The notes beneath the pieces were generated by a model that saw only the letters and a list, made by a program, of their open reading frames with translations, was not told the origin of the DNA and made no database searches. A stretch of 64,000 bases of DNA from Sphaerosporella brunnea (lineage: Eukaryota > Ascomycota > Pezizomycetes > Pezizales > Pyronemataceae), in assembly GCA_008704415.1 (NCBI GenBank), contig VXIS01000197.1:25448-89447 (forward strand), written 5' to 3'. Both the position numbers and the translations under genes were made by a program. Below are positions 22,641 through 33,090 of this stretch, in pieces. Position 1 is the first letter of the stretch. Each line of letters begins with the position of its first letter.

Positions 22641-23165
22641 ATGCCGAGATCCGCCCGCAAGTCGATCCTCAAGAAAGCCAACCAACCTCTGACCCGCAGG
22701 AGGGTCAAGTTTTCCTCCACCGCCCACCACATCAGGCAGCGAAAAGACAAGTACGTCTACTACATTGACGAGCTGCCAGCGGCCCTCCAGAGCCTCGATG
22801 GAGAGCCATGTGCTCTCCACGATGTGGCGTTCGATCTCAAGTCCCGGTACAACCAGTTGCCTAAGGGTGTGATCATCAAGATCACCGTCGAGCTCCCGAG
22901 GAGCTTAGAATACGTGCGCTGGCCCCAGGCGCTGATTTTGCAGGCTGTGGGGGTAGAGGAGGGTGCGGAGGAGGAGGGGGACGACCACGACGACGACTAC
23001 GGATACCACTACTACGGCTACGACGATAACGAGGAGGAGTTTAAAATGCAGCAAAGCAACGACACCGAGGTCGAGGGGAAGGAGGAGGAGGTGGAGCAGC
23101 AGGTGGAGGACAGTGAGGAGGAGGCGGAGGAAGAGGAGAGTGGGGAGGGCGTCGACCTTGTGTAG
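22641..23165 (+). CDS. Small lineage-specific protein with acidic C-terminal tail
   Basis: This is a single-exon protein of 174 residues. The basic N-terminus (RSARKSILKKANQPL, then RRRVKFSS) contains RVKF, which fits the RVxF docking motif for protein phosphatase 1; this is a pattern match only. A conserved core (HHIRQRKDKYVYYIDELPAAL through LPKGVIIKITVELPRS) is followed by a tail from about residue 105 dominated by Glu and Asp with a Tyr-rich patch. The ATG context (CGAAAATGCC) is good. A decayed full-length paralog lies at 6590-7059 and a promoter plus N-terminus fragment at 17361-17560, so the family has been duplicated repeatedly here. The function is unknown. The basic-then-acidic layout is common in chromatin and RNP proteins, but that is inference. 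Confidence 0.75.
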   Translation: MPRSARKSILKKANQPLTRRRVKFSSTAHHIRQRKDKYVYYIDELPAALQSLDGEPCALHDVAFDLKSRYNQLPKGVIIKITVELPRSLEYVRWPQALILQAVGVEEGAEEEGDDHDDDYGYHYYGYDDNEEEFKMQQSNDTEVEGKEEEVEQQVEDSEEEAEEEESGEGVDLV

Positions 23166-25163
23166 AGGTTTTTGTTTTGTCTTCTTCTTCTTTTTTTTTT
23201 TAGATTCATATTGTTTGTTTTCCTCACCTTTTATCCGTTCTTCGGTGCCTTCACGTTATTGAAAAAATAGCAACACATGCATGGATCGTTTCTTAATATT
23301 CGGCGTACTTTATGACAATGATATCCTCAGCCGCGAGAACAATTGAATGTAAGACGCTCGAGAGCCATTTCGACGAAACCAAGAGTTAACAAAAGAACTG
23401 GAAACTCCCAAGAAGGCCAGACCCCGGCTGAAAACGACACTCATGATCGCTGAGGTACTTCTTGAAACCACGACTGGGTTGCTAGAAAAATACTGGCTAG
23501 CTACTAGGCGGCAACGTCAACATCCTCGCCTGACACCATCGCAAGTATGGCAATCCAGATGGAGACAAACACAAGATAGCTTAGAACAAGGCCCAGTAAC
23601 CCAGCCCATTGCGGTGCATGCTGTTTCGTTCGAAGTGACGACCCCGACGACGACATCAACCATCCTTTCTCATTGTCCCAGTTTTAGCTGCTCCAGAAAG
23701 AAGCACCGCCTATCAACACCACCGTTAGTCTCGTATATCTTCATCGGACTCACACGACAGGATAAGAGGCTGATTGGTACGGTGGTAAAGAGAGGTCCTG
23801 GATTCTCTAGCCTCTGATGCTGCGTCTCAAACTCTGCAGTCCTGCGTCCACAACCGCGAGCCTGGTACAAAGACAAACGTTCTACAAAATGTGCTGAACC
23901 CTTCACCGAAGAAGGTGCGAACAGGTTGGAAGGTGCTGAGATGTTTAAGCATCACTTCTTTGAAGCTTCGTAATTAGGTTAAAACTGATTGAAACCTGCA
24001 ACGTGCTGTGATCACAAAGTTTGGCCCACGTCGACCCAATCAAATTTTGTGTAGTTCCGGCTACTCCGATGCAGGACTAACAAGCTAGCCCACCCGGTGT
24101 TCCGGAAGTCAGAACGCAGTGGGCAACAAGCGACGCTATACTGTTGAAAATCAGGTTGTCCCCAAACCGCCGTGGGCGATTGCAGATACCGGTTTTTGTA
24201 GTGATCCTAACTCGCAGCATGCCACAGAATCACTCCGTCGTGACGCTTGACAACAACCGAAGTGATAGTACAGTGCGCACTTTCGCTCAACGATGTAGGT
24301 GATACGTAGTGAAGCACTGGCGCACGACCTCTGTGATCGCTCCTACATTTCGGCCGTCTTTAAGGTATCCAGGTGGCACAATCATTTCAATTTATCCCCT
24401 GCTCAATGAGCAATGAGCAATGTGTGGAACACTGCCTTTCTTGTCGACTAGACAGTCCCACAGCGACAGAGGCCCCGGCGATCGTAACCCCTTCATCAAG
24501 CTCTGGCCGTTCTCTCAGAGCTGCCTCATCATCTGCGTTGTCGCATCCGTCGGCCTTGTTGAGCTCTACAGTGCCATCACACAAAGGCCAATGCTGACGA
24601 TCCGGTCACCCAGTCCGTCGAGCACCGAAGCGGGCGACTGTTTTTCCGTGTCTAACAGTGTGATAGAGCCGTTCCACCAAGAATAGGAGAAGACGAGGGA
24701 TGAAAAGGTCAGTGTGCCATCAAGGAGCAGTGTTCGTCGGGTTGAAGAAGGGAGATGGAAAGAGGGAGCAGATGTGCGGGTGGCTTCGCCTTGATGGCAG
24801 TGGTGCAGGCTTCTGACTTCATTGAGGTGTTTTCAATCTTCGTGCCGTCCGTTACGGTGTGTAGGGCTGGGATTTTTAGCCATGTATGGAGATATTGAAC
24901 AGGATATGAATCATTTCGTGGCATGACAATGCAAGTGAAGAAATGCCAATGCTGGAGAATTTAGAAGAGCAGCGAATCACTGCGACAAACAACTTGAAAG
25001 GTGACAAAACATTACAAATTCGATTTTTTGCAGTGATGCGTGTAGCTAGATTATGCCTAAATTTTCTACCACCACATAGCCCCATATGTTTCCCTTTTTC
25101 ACCCTACAATCCCAAGAACCATTTTTGTTTTTTTTTCAATCCTGCCAAGTGCAGTGCAGAATC
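23166..25163. other. Spacer without a recognised gene
   Basis: A pyrimidine-rich 3' flank follows the acidic-tail gene. Between 24370 and 24800 short frames on both strands look slightly coding, but no consistent model was found. Confidence 0.35.
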
Positions 25164-27100
25164 CTACAACTCCTTACTCTTGAGCAACACCTTGAACCGT
25201 CCACGGGGAGCCACAGCAAGCTGATCAATCATCTCCATGTCCTTCGCTGTAGTCTGGTAAGGCTCAATCTCGAACCTGGTGACCAACTCCGCAAGCAGCA
25301 GGTACATCTCGCGATACGCCAAGTTGATGCCTAAGCAGATGCGCTCACCCTTTCCGAAGCTGAGTAGCCACTTCTCGAGCGCTTTGCCGGGGGCACCAAT
25401 CCAGCGCTCGGGACGGAACAAGTGAGGCTCGACGAAGAGATCCGGGTCGGTGTGGTAGCTGATGAAAGCAGTGCTGAGACGGGTGCCGGCTGGGAGGAAG
25501 GTACCTGAGCATGCTGTTAGTGGAGGAAAGTTGGAAGTGGCCACAGGGGAGGGAGGAACAAACCGGTAGATGGAACGGTGATACCGCCAGCAGGAACGAG
25601 ACGGGGAGTCCGTCCGATGGCACCGTAGTAGCAGCGCAGCATTTCCTTGATGAAAGCACTCTGTACACATCGTGAGCGTTGGCCTTGTGCATTTCGCCAG
25701 GAAAAGGACGTACGAGATATGGCAACTGCTCAACCTCCGCCACAATGAACCTTCCATCGCTACCCCTCACGAGCGTGCGAACATCTGCTGTCACCTTCTT
25801 CCTGGTGTCGGGATCTATACACAGCCTCCAGATGGAAAACAACACCATGTGAGCCGTGGTATCAGTTCCGCCAGCGAAGAGCATCATAGCTTCGTCCAGC
25901 AAGTCGTCGAAGCCCAGAGTCGGAAAGTTCTTGCTATGGTCAGGGTTGAGAAGCGCGTCCAGGATGTATTTCGGCTTGCTGTTGACCTTCTGAGAATTTC
26001 CCGCATTCAGAGCCAGCGCGTGTTCGACGGTCTCGACAGCGGCCTAGAACTGATGTCAGCTATGAATTTTGAACAAGACTGAGCCAAACACACGCGACGA
26101 GTGACACTGTAGCCTCCTAAGTTCAACTTCGGAAAGGTTTTGTGAAGGCGGAGGACAACTTTCTTAAGCCACGGGAACTCGATCGAGTAAGGACTGCCAG
26201 CAGTGAGCCACCTCACGCTCTGCAGCTTCGCACTATCCATGCCAGGCTCTGAAAGGAAGCCCCAAGCCTTGCCGCAGGTGTATTCAGTGATGATGTCGAC
26301 GGTGAGACAGTACAAAGCACCATCCATGGGAAGCACTTTGTTGCTATCGGCGAATTCTTGCAAACGGTTGATGAACTTCTCGATCATTGGGTAAATCACG
26401 GAATTCGTGGCTGTGTTGATGGACTGTTTCGAGAACATTGGGTTCAGCAGGTTACGGCGTGGACGCCACTGCGATGGTTAGCGAATGTAATGGAAGGCAT
26501 AAAATAAGAGGGAGAAACAGTGAAACGTAAGGTTTGTGGTCCACAAGGGAATGTAATGGTTACCTCCGAGTAATCGTACAGCAAGCCACTGCTACGAGGG
26601 ATACCAAAGGCGTCCCAGAACTTGGCGTCCTTCTTGAAGGCGAATTTGTGAGCGTAGAAACTAGGTAGGATCAGTACACTCTGTTGTTCCATGTTTTTGA
26701 TGATGCTCACCTCTGAATTACATCTACGTCGTGCACATCGACTTCCTAAAGTTGTTTCAGCCTTCCATCCCGTGTGCACAGTGACGAGTTGGCTTACATC
26801 AGGACTGAACCTCACGACACGACCTACAATGTATTAGTACGTTATCGTGCAAGTTGAAATGTAGAACGTACCATATTTCTCGTGCAAGCCAGGAAGAATG
26901 TACGGAACGAATTGTCCCTTGTTGAATGCATTGTGGTAAAAATGGTACAAGTGAGTCGCAGCAGCAATTTTAGGACCAGGAACGTGGGCGAGTGGGTGAA
27001 ACCAAATCCGGTAGACAATCTTGATGATCCAGTAGATGAGAAACGATCCAAAGAGGAGCATCCAGCTGGGAAGTGAGGTAACAAGAGTGAGCAACAACAT
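25164..27100 (-). CDS. Cytochrome P450 monooxygenase, eight exons
   Basis: Exons on the minus strand: 27100-26872, 26823-26798, 26745-26711, 26660-26564, 26468-26094, 26043-25714, 25660-25564 and 25504-25164. They total 1530 nt and 509 residues. An N-terminal membrane anchor (LVTSLPSWMLLFGSFLIYWI) is followed by the WFHPLAHVPGPK hinge. All P450 signatures are present: AGGTDTT of the I helix (about 311-317), ExxR as EMLR (about 370-373), FRPERW, and the haem loop FGKGERICLG with its cysteine at about 453. Introns have canonical donors and phases that keep the frame throughout. The enzyme should sit on the ER and use a P450 reductase. The N-terminal sequence resembles ascomycete P450s of specialised metabolism. 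No biosynthetic partner gene lies next to it, so the substrate is unknown. Confidence 0.93.
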
Positions 27101-29013
27101 TGCTAGTTAGAATCTTGCTGTGGTCGTTAGTAGTGTCGCACATAGACAGAAGGGATTGCCCGATGGGATTTATAGGAAAGGCTTTGGGGGGGGGGGGGTT
27201 GCTGCGATTGTGCATTGAAATACCTTTTTAATGTTCAAACTTCCTGGGGGTGAAAGGGTATGTGATAAAGGATGAAGATGTCGTTATGATCCAGCTTGCG
27301 CCCCCTTGCTGGCCTCTTAGTAATTAGGTGGATAGGAAGAAGGGAAGGAAGGGATCGGCGGCGAGCGGCGTAGTTTAAATGATTGCAGGCACGTGAATTA
27401 CTGACAATTTTTACTCTTCTTCCCCTTCCAACTCCACATCACACACCAATCACAAGTATCCACCCCACCCAAAACCACATCAAGGTAGCCGCGGCACAGT
27501 CGCCCTGGAATCATGCGCAGCGGGCGAGGAACGGTGGTTCAGCCCATTACGGACTCGAAAAATGATCATACTACGCATTTGCTTAATATTCTGTACGCTT
27601 CGCCAGGAGAATTTTCGTGCTTACTTTCCCATTGTTTTTCTTTGGCATCTCTCCTATTGGGACGAGTGGCAGATTTTTCTCGGCGATGAAGCAACCACAC
27701 TGAAGTACCCACAACACCATTTGGCAGCAGTGATTCCATATAGTGAGGCTTTGAGACAATAGACCACTTGAGCGTTCACTACTTTTGTGTGTACCCCCCG
27801 CAGTGTTAAAAGCGCCGAATATACCTACATCAAGCTAAATTCTTACATAATGAAGGTGAATTGGCCCACCACCGTTATTATATAAGATCTTTCCACATAA
27901 CGATGGTGGTAAAAAAAAAAAGAGGGTCTGTGAAACCATTGGGCAACCATTGCCGAATTGTTGGAATTGTCCTAAAGGTTTTGGTAACTCGTACTATATT
28001 GATACCGTTTTAATTAGACAAGCGTCGATGCTCACAAAATGTTTTGAACCTTTTGAACATGGTAACTCTCAGGGGTTTCGAAAACGTTTTTTCAAACGTT
28101 TTTGCAGCCTTTTTGGACCACTACGGATCGGCGATCGCTCGAGGCTAGAGCCTGACGTCATGCCGATGGGGAGTGCTTGTGTGGGAGCGATGGCGGTGTA
28201 TGAAAGCTTGGAGGCACATTCGTGGGTCTTGATTCGCACAATCGTCAACGAGAAGAATGCAATGCGGTGCATAAAGAAGAGGAATTAGAGCAACAGACGG
28301 AGGAAGACGCTATACTGGGGTACGGCTTGCTCAATATCCTTTTTACGGTTCATTCCGTAAACCTGCCGATTCGCGCGCATACTCAGTGAAACCCATTCGG
28401 CGATCCCGACTGGGATAAGCTAACTCCTCCTTCCTGCCCGTCGAGAGGTTGAGAGGATTTGTATGGTACCAACAGCGAGTGGCGGTGTACAAGCGGGGGG
28501 GGGGGGGGGAAGCAATGAGTAAGTAGCTCTTGCCTGCTGCTATTGGACCGAATGGAACAATTGCCTATCCGCTGGATTGGAAGTTTCGACCTGATTTTTG
28601 GCGTTCTATCGCCGCCAAATAGACCGTTGCTATAGTTGGGGGCCCCCACCCCCTTTTCTGTTTATTGGATGTATACAGCACGCATAAATGGTTGTTTGTT
28701 GCATAGAAAATCGATCTATTCGGCCGCTACAGAGCGACATGAAGTCACCCATGACATGATTCCATCTGGGCACGGTTATACACGATGGAATCTGTATAGA
28801 TGGAAACCAAAATTTGCGTCACACCTCCTCATATACTAACGGTGAGTCAGGCAAGCATTTGGATTTGCGCGGTCTCCGGATATTGGTTTTGGCTGTGTTT
28901 CTTTGCGTCTGCTTTCTCCTTTTCGTTTCTTGACCATTCATCCGGAGTGCTTTTAAGTGGGAAAAATGTTATTATCAAACAAAAAAAAAACAAAAAAACC
29001 CTTCTCCACCACC
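27101..29013. other. P450 upstream region and spacer
   Basis: No further gene is supported. G runs occur at 27187-27198 and 28495-28509, and an imperfect long hairpin lies at 27866-27909. Confidence 0.35.
27866..27909. repeat. Hairpin with 13-bp arms
   Basis: CCACCACCGTTAT at 27866-27878 pairs with ATAACGATGGTGG at 27897-27909 with one mismatch around an 18-base AT-rich loop. An A-run follows. It may be the end of a small mobile element. Confidence 0.5.
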
Positions 29014-29721
29014 TCAAATCGCCTCTCTCCTCCGCTTCCTCGCCTCCACCTTCTTGATGCCCTCCTCACGCCTCTTTCTCTTCCTCATCACCAGCCTCTC
29101 CTCCGCCTCCCGCACGGCATTCTCCAGCCACTCGCGATCATACTTTGTGTCGTGGGGAGCGTAGTCGAAAGGCAGGAGGATGCGGATCTCCCCGAATTGG
29201 TCCTGAACCCTGGCATTTATCTCCAGTAATCGCTGGAGCCTTTTGATGTCCGGAGTGTGGTTCCCGTACTCGGCCACCGAGTGGAACGACCGGGGGCCGA
29301 CTATTGCACTTGGATCGCGCCAAGGTCGTGGGCGTGGAGTCGGGAGACGCGGAGGCGTCGGCTGGATGGGGCCGCCAAAAATGGACTCCCACTTGGGCTT
29401 TTTGGGCGGCGATCCTGAAGGTGAGGTGGAGTCGTCGTCGTGACGACGCTTTTCGCTGCGTGTCGAGGTGTCGAGGCCAGAGAGCGTGTCGTGTTCGCCA
29501 TTTTTGCCTGGTGTGGAGAGGTGCTCGGTGGGGGAGGAGGGATCGGTAGGAGTGGAGACGGCGGTAAAGTACTTCGGCGAGCCGGTGCAGGAGCCCACAG
29601 TCGAGGAAGGGTAAAGAGTAGAAGTTGGAGAAGTGGTATCAGCAAACGCGAGGGAGGGATTGCTGGGATCCCATGCGAACATGCGCGTGATGGATGCAAA
29701 GATGCCGATGAAAGCTGGCAT
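29014..29721 (-). CDS. Hypothetical protein with basic helical C-terminus, 235 residues
   Basis: This is a single-exon minus-strand frame starting MPAFIGIFASITRMFAWDPS. The first half is Ser/Thr/Pro-rich and probably disordered, with a basic cluster (EKRRHDDDSTSP, then PPKKPKW) that could act as a nuclear localisation signal. The second half has a conserved-looking segment (PDIKRLQRLLEINARVQDQF, then REWLENAVREAEERL) ending in a run of Lys and Arg (RKRKRREEGIKKVEARKRRR), likely a charged coiled-coil helix. I do not recognise the family. It has the look of lineage-specific fungal nuclear proteins, like the Ser/Pro-rich gene at 57291. The coding end lies just before an A-rich tract on the plus strand. 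Confidence 0.6.
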   Translation of the reverse strand: MPAFIGIFASITRMFAWDPSNPSLAFADTTSPTSTLYPSSTVGSCTGSPKYFTAVSTPTDPSSPTEHLSTPGKNGEHDTLSGLDTSTRSEKRRHDDDSTSPSGSPPKKPKWESIFGGPIQPTPPRLPTPRPRPWRDPSAIVGPRSFHSVAEYGNHTPDIKRLQRLLEINARVQDQFGEIRILLPFDYAPHDTKYDREWLENAVREAEERLVMRKRKRREEGIKKVEARKRRREAI

Positions 29722-31339
29722 TTCGAAAGCTTGAGGACAGTTGTTTTGTGTAGCTGAGGTGGGTTGTGCGTGGTGGTTCGGAAAGCTGGTGGTGGGAATT
29801 GTTTAAGTGGTGCTTGATGGGTAGCACCCTCAATGGCGGAGCACAATGGCAGAGCCAATGTGCCCTGGTGCCATTCAGGCTGGCCTTTCACGCCGCGACG
29901 CACGGCACGCAGGTAAAAGTTGGCCGACCTGGAGTTCTTGGCGTTCCTTGGTTTGAGTCGCCATGTCGTTGCAAGATTCGGGCGTTTCAGTCCGAGTCCG
30001 CAAAGCGGAGACTGACCGCTAATATATCGGACGTTGCACTGGTACCAATTACAGTTTGCCCGCGTGCGACAATCAGTGATTCGTATTGATGTGTCACATA
30101 CCAAGCTAAGTCGGCTACGTTGGTGCCCGGCATGATGCCTCTGCGGCAGTGGACTGTGTGAGCACGTGAGGCCAAAGAAAATCTGCCTTACAAATCGCGT
30201 ATTTGCTCGCAGAAAAAACATGGTAACCATGGCCACTGAGATAAAAGGTGCTTCATATGCTGGACGATGATGAGGCATGCACCTGCACGGAGTGGGTGAT
30301 AAAGGAGACAGCCCGTGGCCGAGATAAGCAGTCCACCTGGGAAGGGGTGACGTTGAAAAGTTCCTGATTTGTTTACACATGATGCGTAATATAATGTGAC
30401 GCCAATATACCACCTCCTACACCCTGGAATGTAGCGATCGGGCCTGTCCTTGATGCCAAGCGCTCATTAAAGAGCTAGGCTAGATGATTTCTTCCTCGTA
30501 GATCCGCTTCGACTTGGTAGAAGGGGAGTGAAAGCTACAATGCTTGTTCAAAAGTGCTAGCTGTGAACACATTCCATTTGATTGAGGTACAAGTCATAGA
30601 AGTTGTTGTTCCACCGGGTACGGACGCTTCAGTAATTTTAGAAATTGAATTCTTTTGTGCATCGTGATTGGATCTCCTCAATTGCCGTGCGGGAGAGTAT
30701 CGTGGCTCCTCCGCCCTAGCATATTCTGTGCTTGATCGACTGAGATTCGGATCAAGGTCATTGGATGGACATACCATGAGAGACTTCCAATTCCGCACCT
30801 GCGCGCCTCGAGCCGATCGCGTGCATTCCTTACTGCCTCTACCACTGACGGTGTCAAAATGGTGTGCCAAAAATGATCGCTATTTCGAAGCCAATGGCAT
30901 TTATTTTGCTCATGGAATTGATTCCATACGGAGTGATTGGCAGTGAGTCACCTCCACTCTGGCTTGTCCCCACACAGTAGATGATTCCAACAGCGGAAGC
31001 TGCTAGTTGGTATACGCCCCCGCCTACCGAATCAGTGCAGTGCTGTATTTTCGGCATTCCACACTCCTAGGACGCACTTTTCGCGAGCCTGATTATCAGC
31101 AGGAGGCTGTGTATCACCAGCAGCCAGTTTATCAGCAGAACTGGTACCCATAATACCGCTTGCCGCCTCTGCCTTGCATTCACTCTAACCAACACCTCTC
31201 GGCGTACCATCATCGACGGAACATGCTACAACTTCGACTAACACGACCACTATCTGCGATGGCAATGAAGGGTTGAGTATCAGAATGTTATCACGGTGAT
31301 TGCTTCCATAAAGCAGCCGAGCCCGAATTTGGAACCGTC
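29722..31339. other. Spacer without a recognised gene
   Basis: Only short unsupported frames are present on both strands. Confidence 0.35.
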
Positions 31340-33090
31340 ATGTCGCGCCCAGGAATGTGTTCTTTGACCCACAAAGGTGTTCCTCGCGGGTCACAGGACC
31401 CATTGTTCCTACATGTCATATCGGCTCAATGTGAAACAAAGTTGTTCTAGGCTTGAGTGGTTCCGCCTGGGAACTTGTCAGCACAAGCCTGGCCACCTCG
31501 GCAGCGCAGGAGGCGTGCAGCGGGTTGGCGCGCGAAGGTTCCAAGCCAGGAGTTATCGGCATTGATGAAGCCGAACGGAAGTATGGATGTCTGCTTTTCA
31601 CTGTCATTGAATTTACGTTGCTGATGCAAAGATACTGGGCTACAGCTAGTCTCGATCCCCGCAACTGGAGGCAATGCCTCATTTTCGACGTAAGAGGGCG
31701 CAAGGAGGTCATCGAAACCTCCGAGCTCTGGTGGCCGGACAGGATAGGCGACAAGCGAAATCCCGACAATGAGGAGTATGGTTAGTGTCTAATTCCTTTC
31801 TCGTTGTATGAGTATTGGCTAATGATGTTATTTAGTTGCTCCTGCCGAGAAGGACGACGACAAGCCGTTGCCGGATTGGTTTAAACCTCCGGCAACGAAC
31901 GATGGTATGTATAGAACTCTGCGACACATCATGGAAGAGATCCTGACACCAGTACAGACCAGACCTGTGAGCCCGGAATTCCGGCTTGGTCCCCACCTCC
32001 CACGACGCTCTCCTCTTCCTTTTGTAAGTTCATTCCATCTCTTATCCTCATCAAAAAACATAGCCTGACAGCTGGGTAGCCGGTTTGCCGACTCCTACCC
32101 ACACCGGAATCCTGTCCCTCTCTTCTTCCGACCCCCCCCCGTGACGCCTCCGACGAGGACGTGATCCCGTTGACGCCCTGGAACTCGTCGCCCCCCGAGG
32201 TCCGATCCACTTTCGATCCCACCTTCCGCAAACCCGTTCTCTTCCGACAAACCCGTTCCGAGCAGTTGATCATGGCCCACCGAATCCCCCCCGGACGAAA
32301 CCAGGTGCCCTTCGTACTTGAGTTCCAAGGCGCAGTCCTGTACCGCCCGCTCGGCCAAATGGCCAACCCTTTGCGGCCGATCTCGCACCCTGCGAACTCA
32401 ATATACCTGCCAGGCGACACCCAACACCCCGGATACGTGCCCCAGCATGACGCGAACCATAAGATTCTCTGTCCATTGTGCCACCACCAATTCCGGGGGG
32501 GCCAGCAGGGGCTGTCGCAACTGCGGCAGCACCTCTCCCAGACGGTGCCGGAGTTTCGTGCAAGGATGAGAAACGGGCCAACGATCCAAACCTGTCTGCA
32601 GGATTTGGACGCGTACAATTTGCTGCGGGTGTTGCTTCACTGCGACAACGGGTTCCGCCATCCCAACAACCTGCCGACAGGGGCCGTCGACATGCCGGCG
32701 TTGCACTCTGTGCCGCGTTTCTGGTGGCGCTTCTTTGGGATGCACTGGACGGACTCGTGCAGGATGTTTGCGGTGCGCATTGCAGAAAATGCTCCCCCAT
32801 ACCCGCCGCGCCCGGGCTCCGTGGCGCAGCGGATGGCCGCCGTTGAGAACATCTGGCTGGTCGATGCGCGGGGCTTCTTCGGTTTTGAGCTGCAGCTCGG
32901 GAGGCAGGTTAGCCAGAGCGTGAACCTGGTGGTGGTCATTATCTGTTACATGCCTGCCGGAAATGCGGGCCGCCCGGCGCCGAGGAGCGAGAACTTCTGT
33001 TTCTCCGAGGAGTTGGCGGACACCCAGAGGGACTGGCGAGCGCTTGAGGGTCCCCTGGGGGTACCGGTGGTCGTGACAGTCCTGCAGTAG
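31340..33090 (+). CDS. Five-exon protein of unknown function, 505 residues
   Basis: Exons: 31340-31376, 31451-31780, 31836-31904, 31953-32023 and 32080-33090, totalling 1518 nt. Introns 2-4 have good donors (GTTAGT, GTATGT, GTAAGT) and CTAAT or CTGAC branch sites close to the acceptor; these choices keep the frame open across all joins. Intron 1 (donor GTGTTC) is weaker, so the true N-terminus could differ. Exon 2 has a hydrophobic stretch (YGCLLFTVIEFTLLMQ). Exon 5 contains CPLCHHQFRGG followed by LRQHLSQTVPEF, which resembles a partial C2H2 finger, then a C-terminal region rich in aromatic residues (FWWRFFGMHWTDSC) and strand-like segments. No known family is evident. An alternative acceptor at 32064 gives a plausible but frameshifted protein at the C9 run 32132-32140. 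Confidence 0.55.

Noticed and set aside
26882..27076. Plus-strand frame in the P450 first exon
   Set aside because: Antisense to a well-supported P450 exon.
29301..30413. 370-codon minus-strand frame overlapping the 235-residue gene
   Set aside because: It lies out of frame over the better-supported gene at 29014-29721 and its upstream part is non-coding in character.
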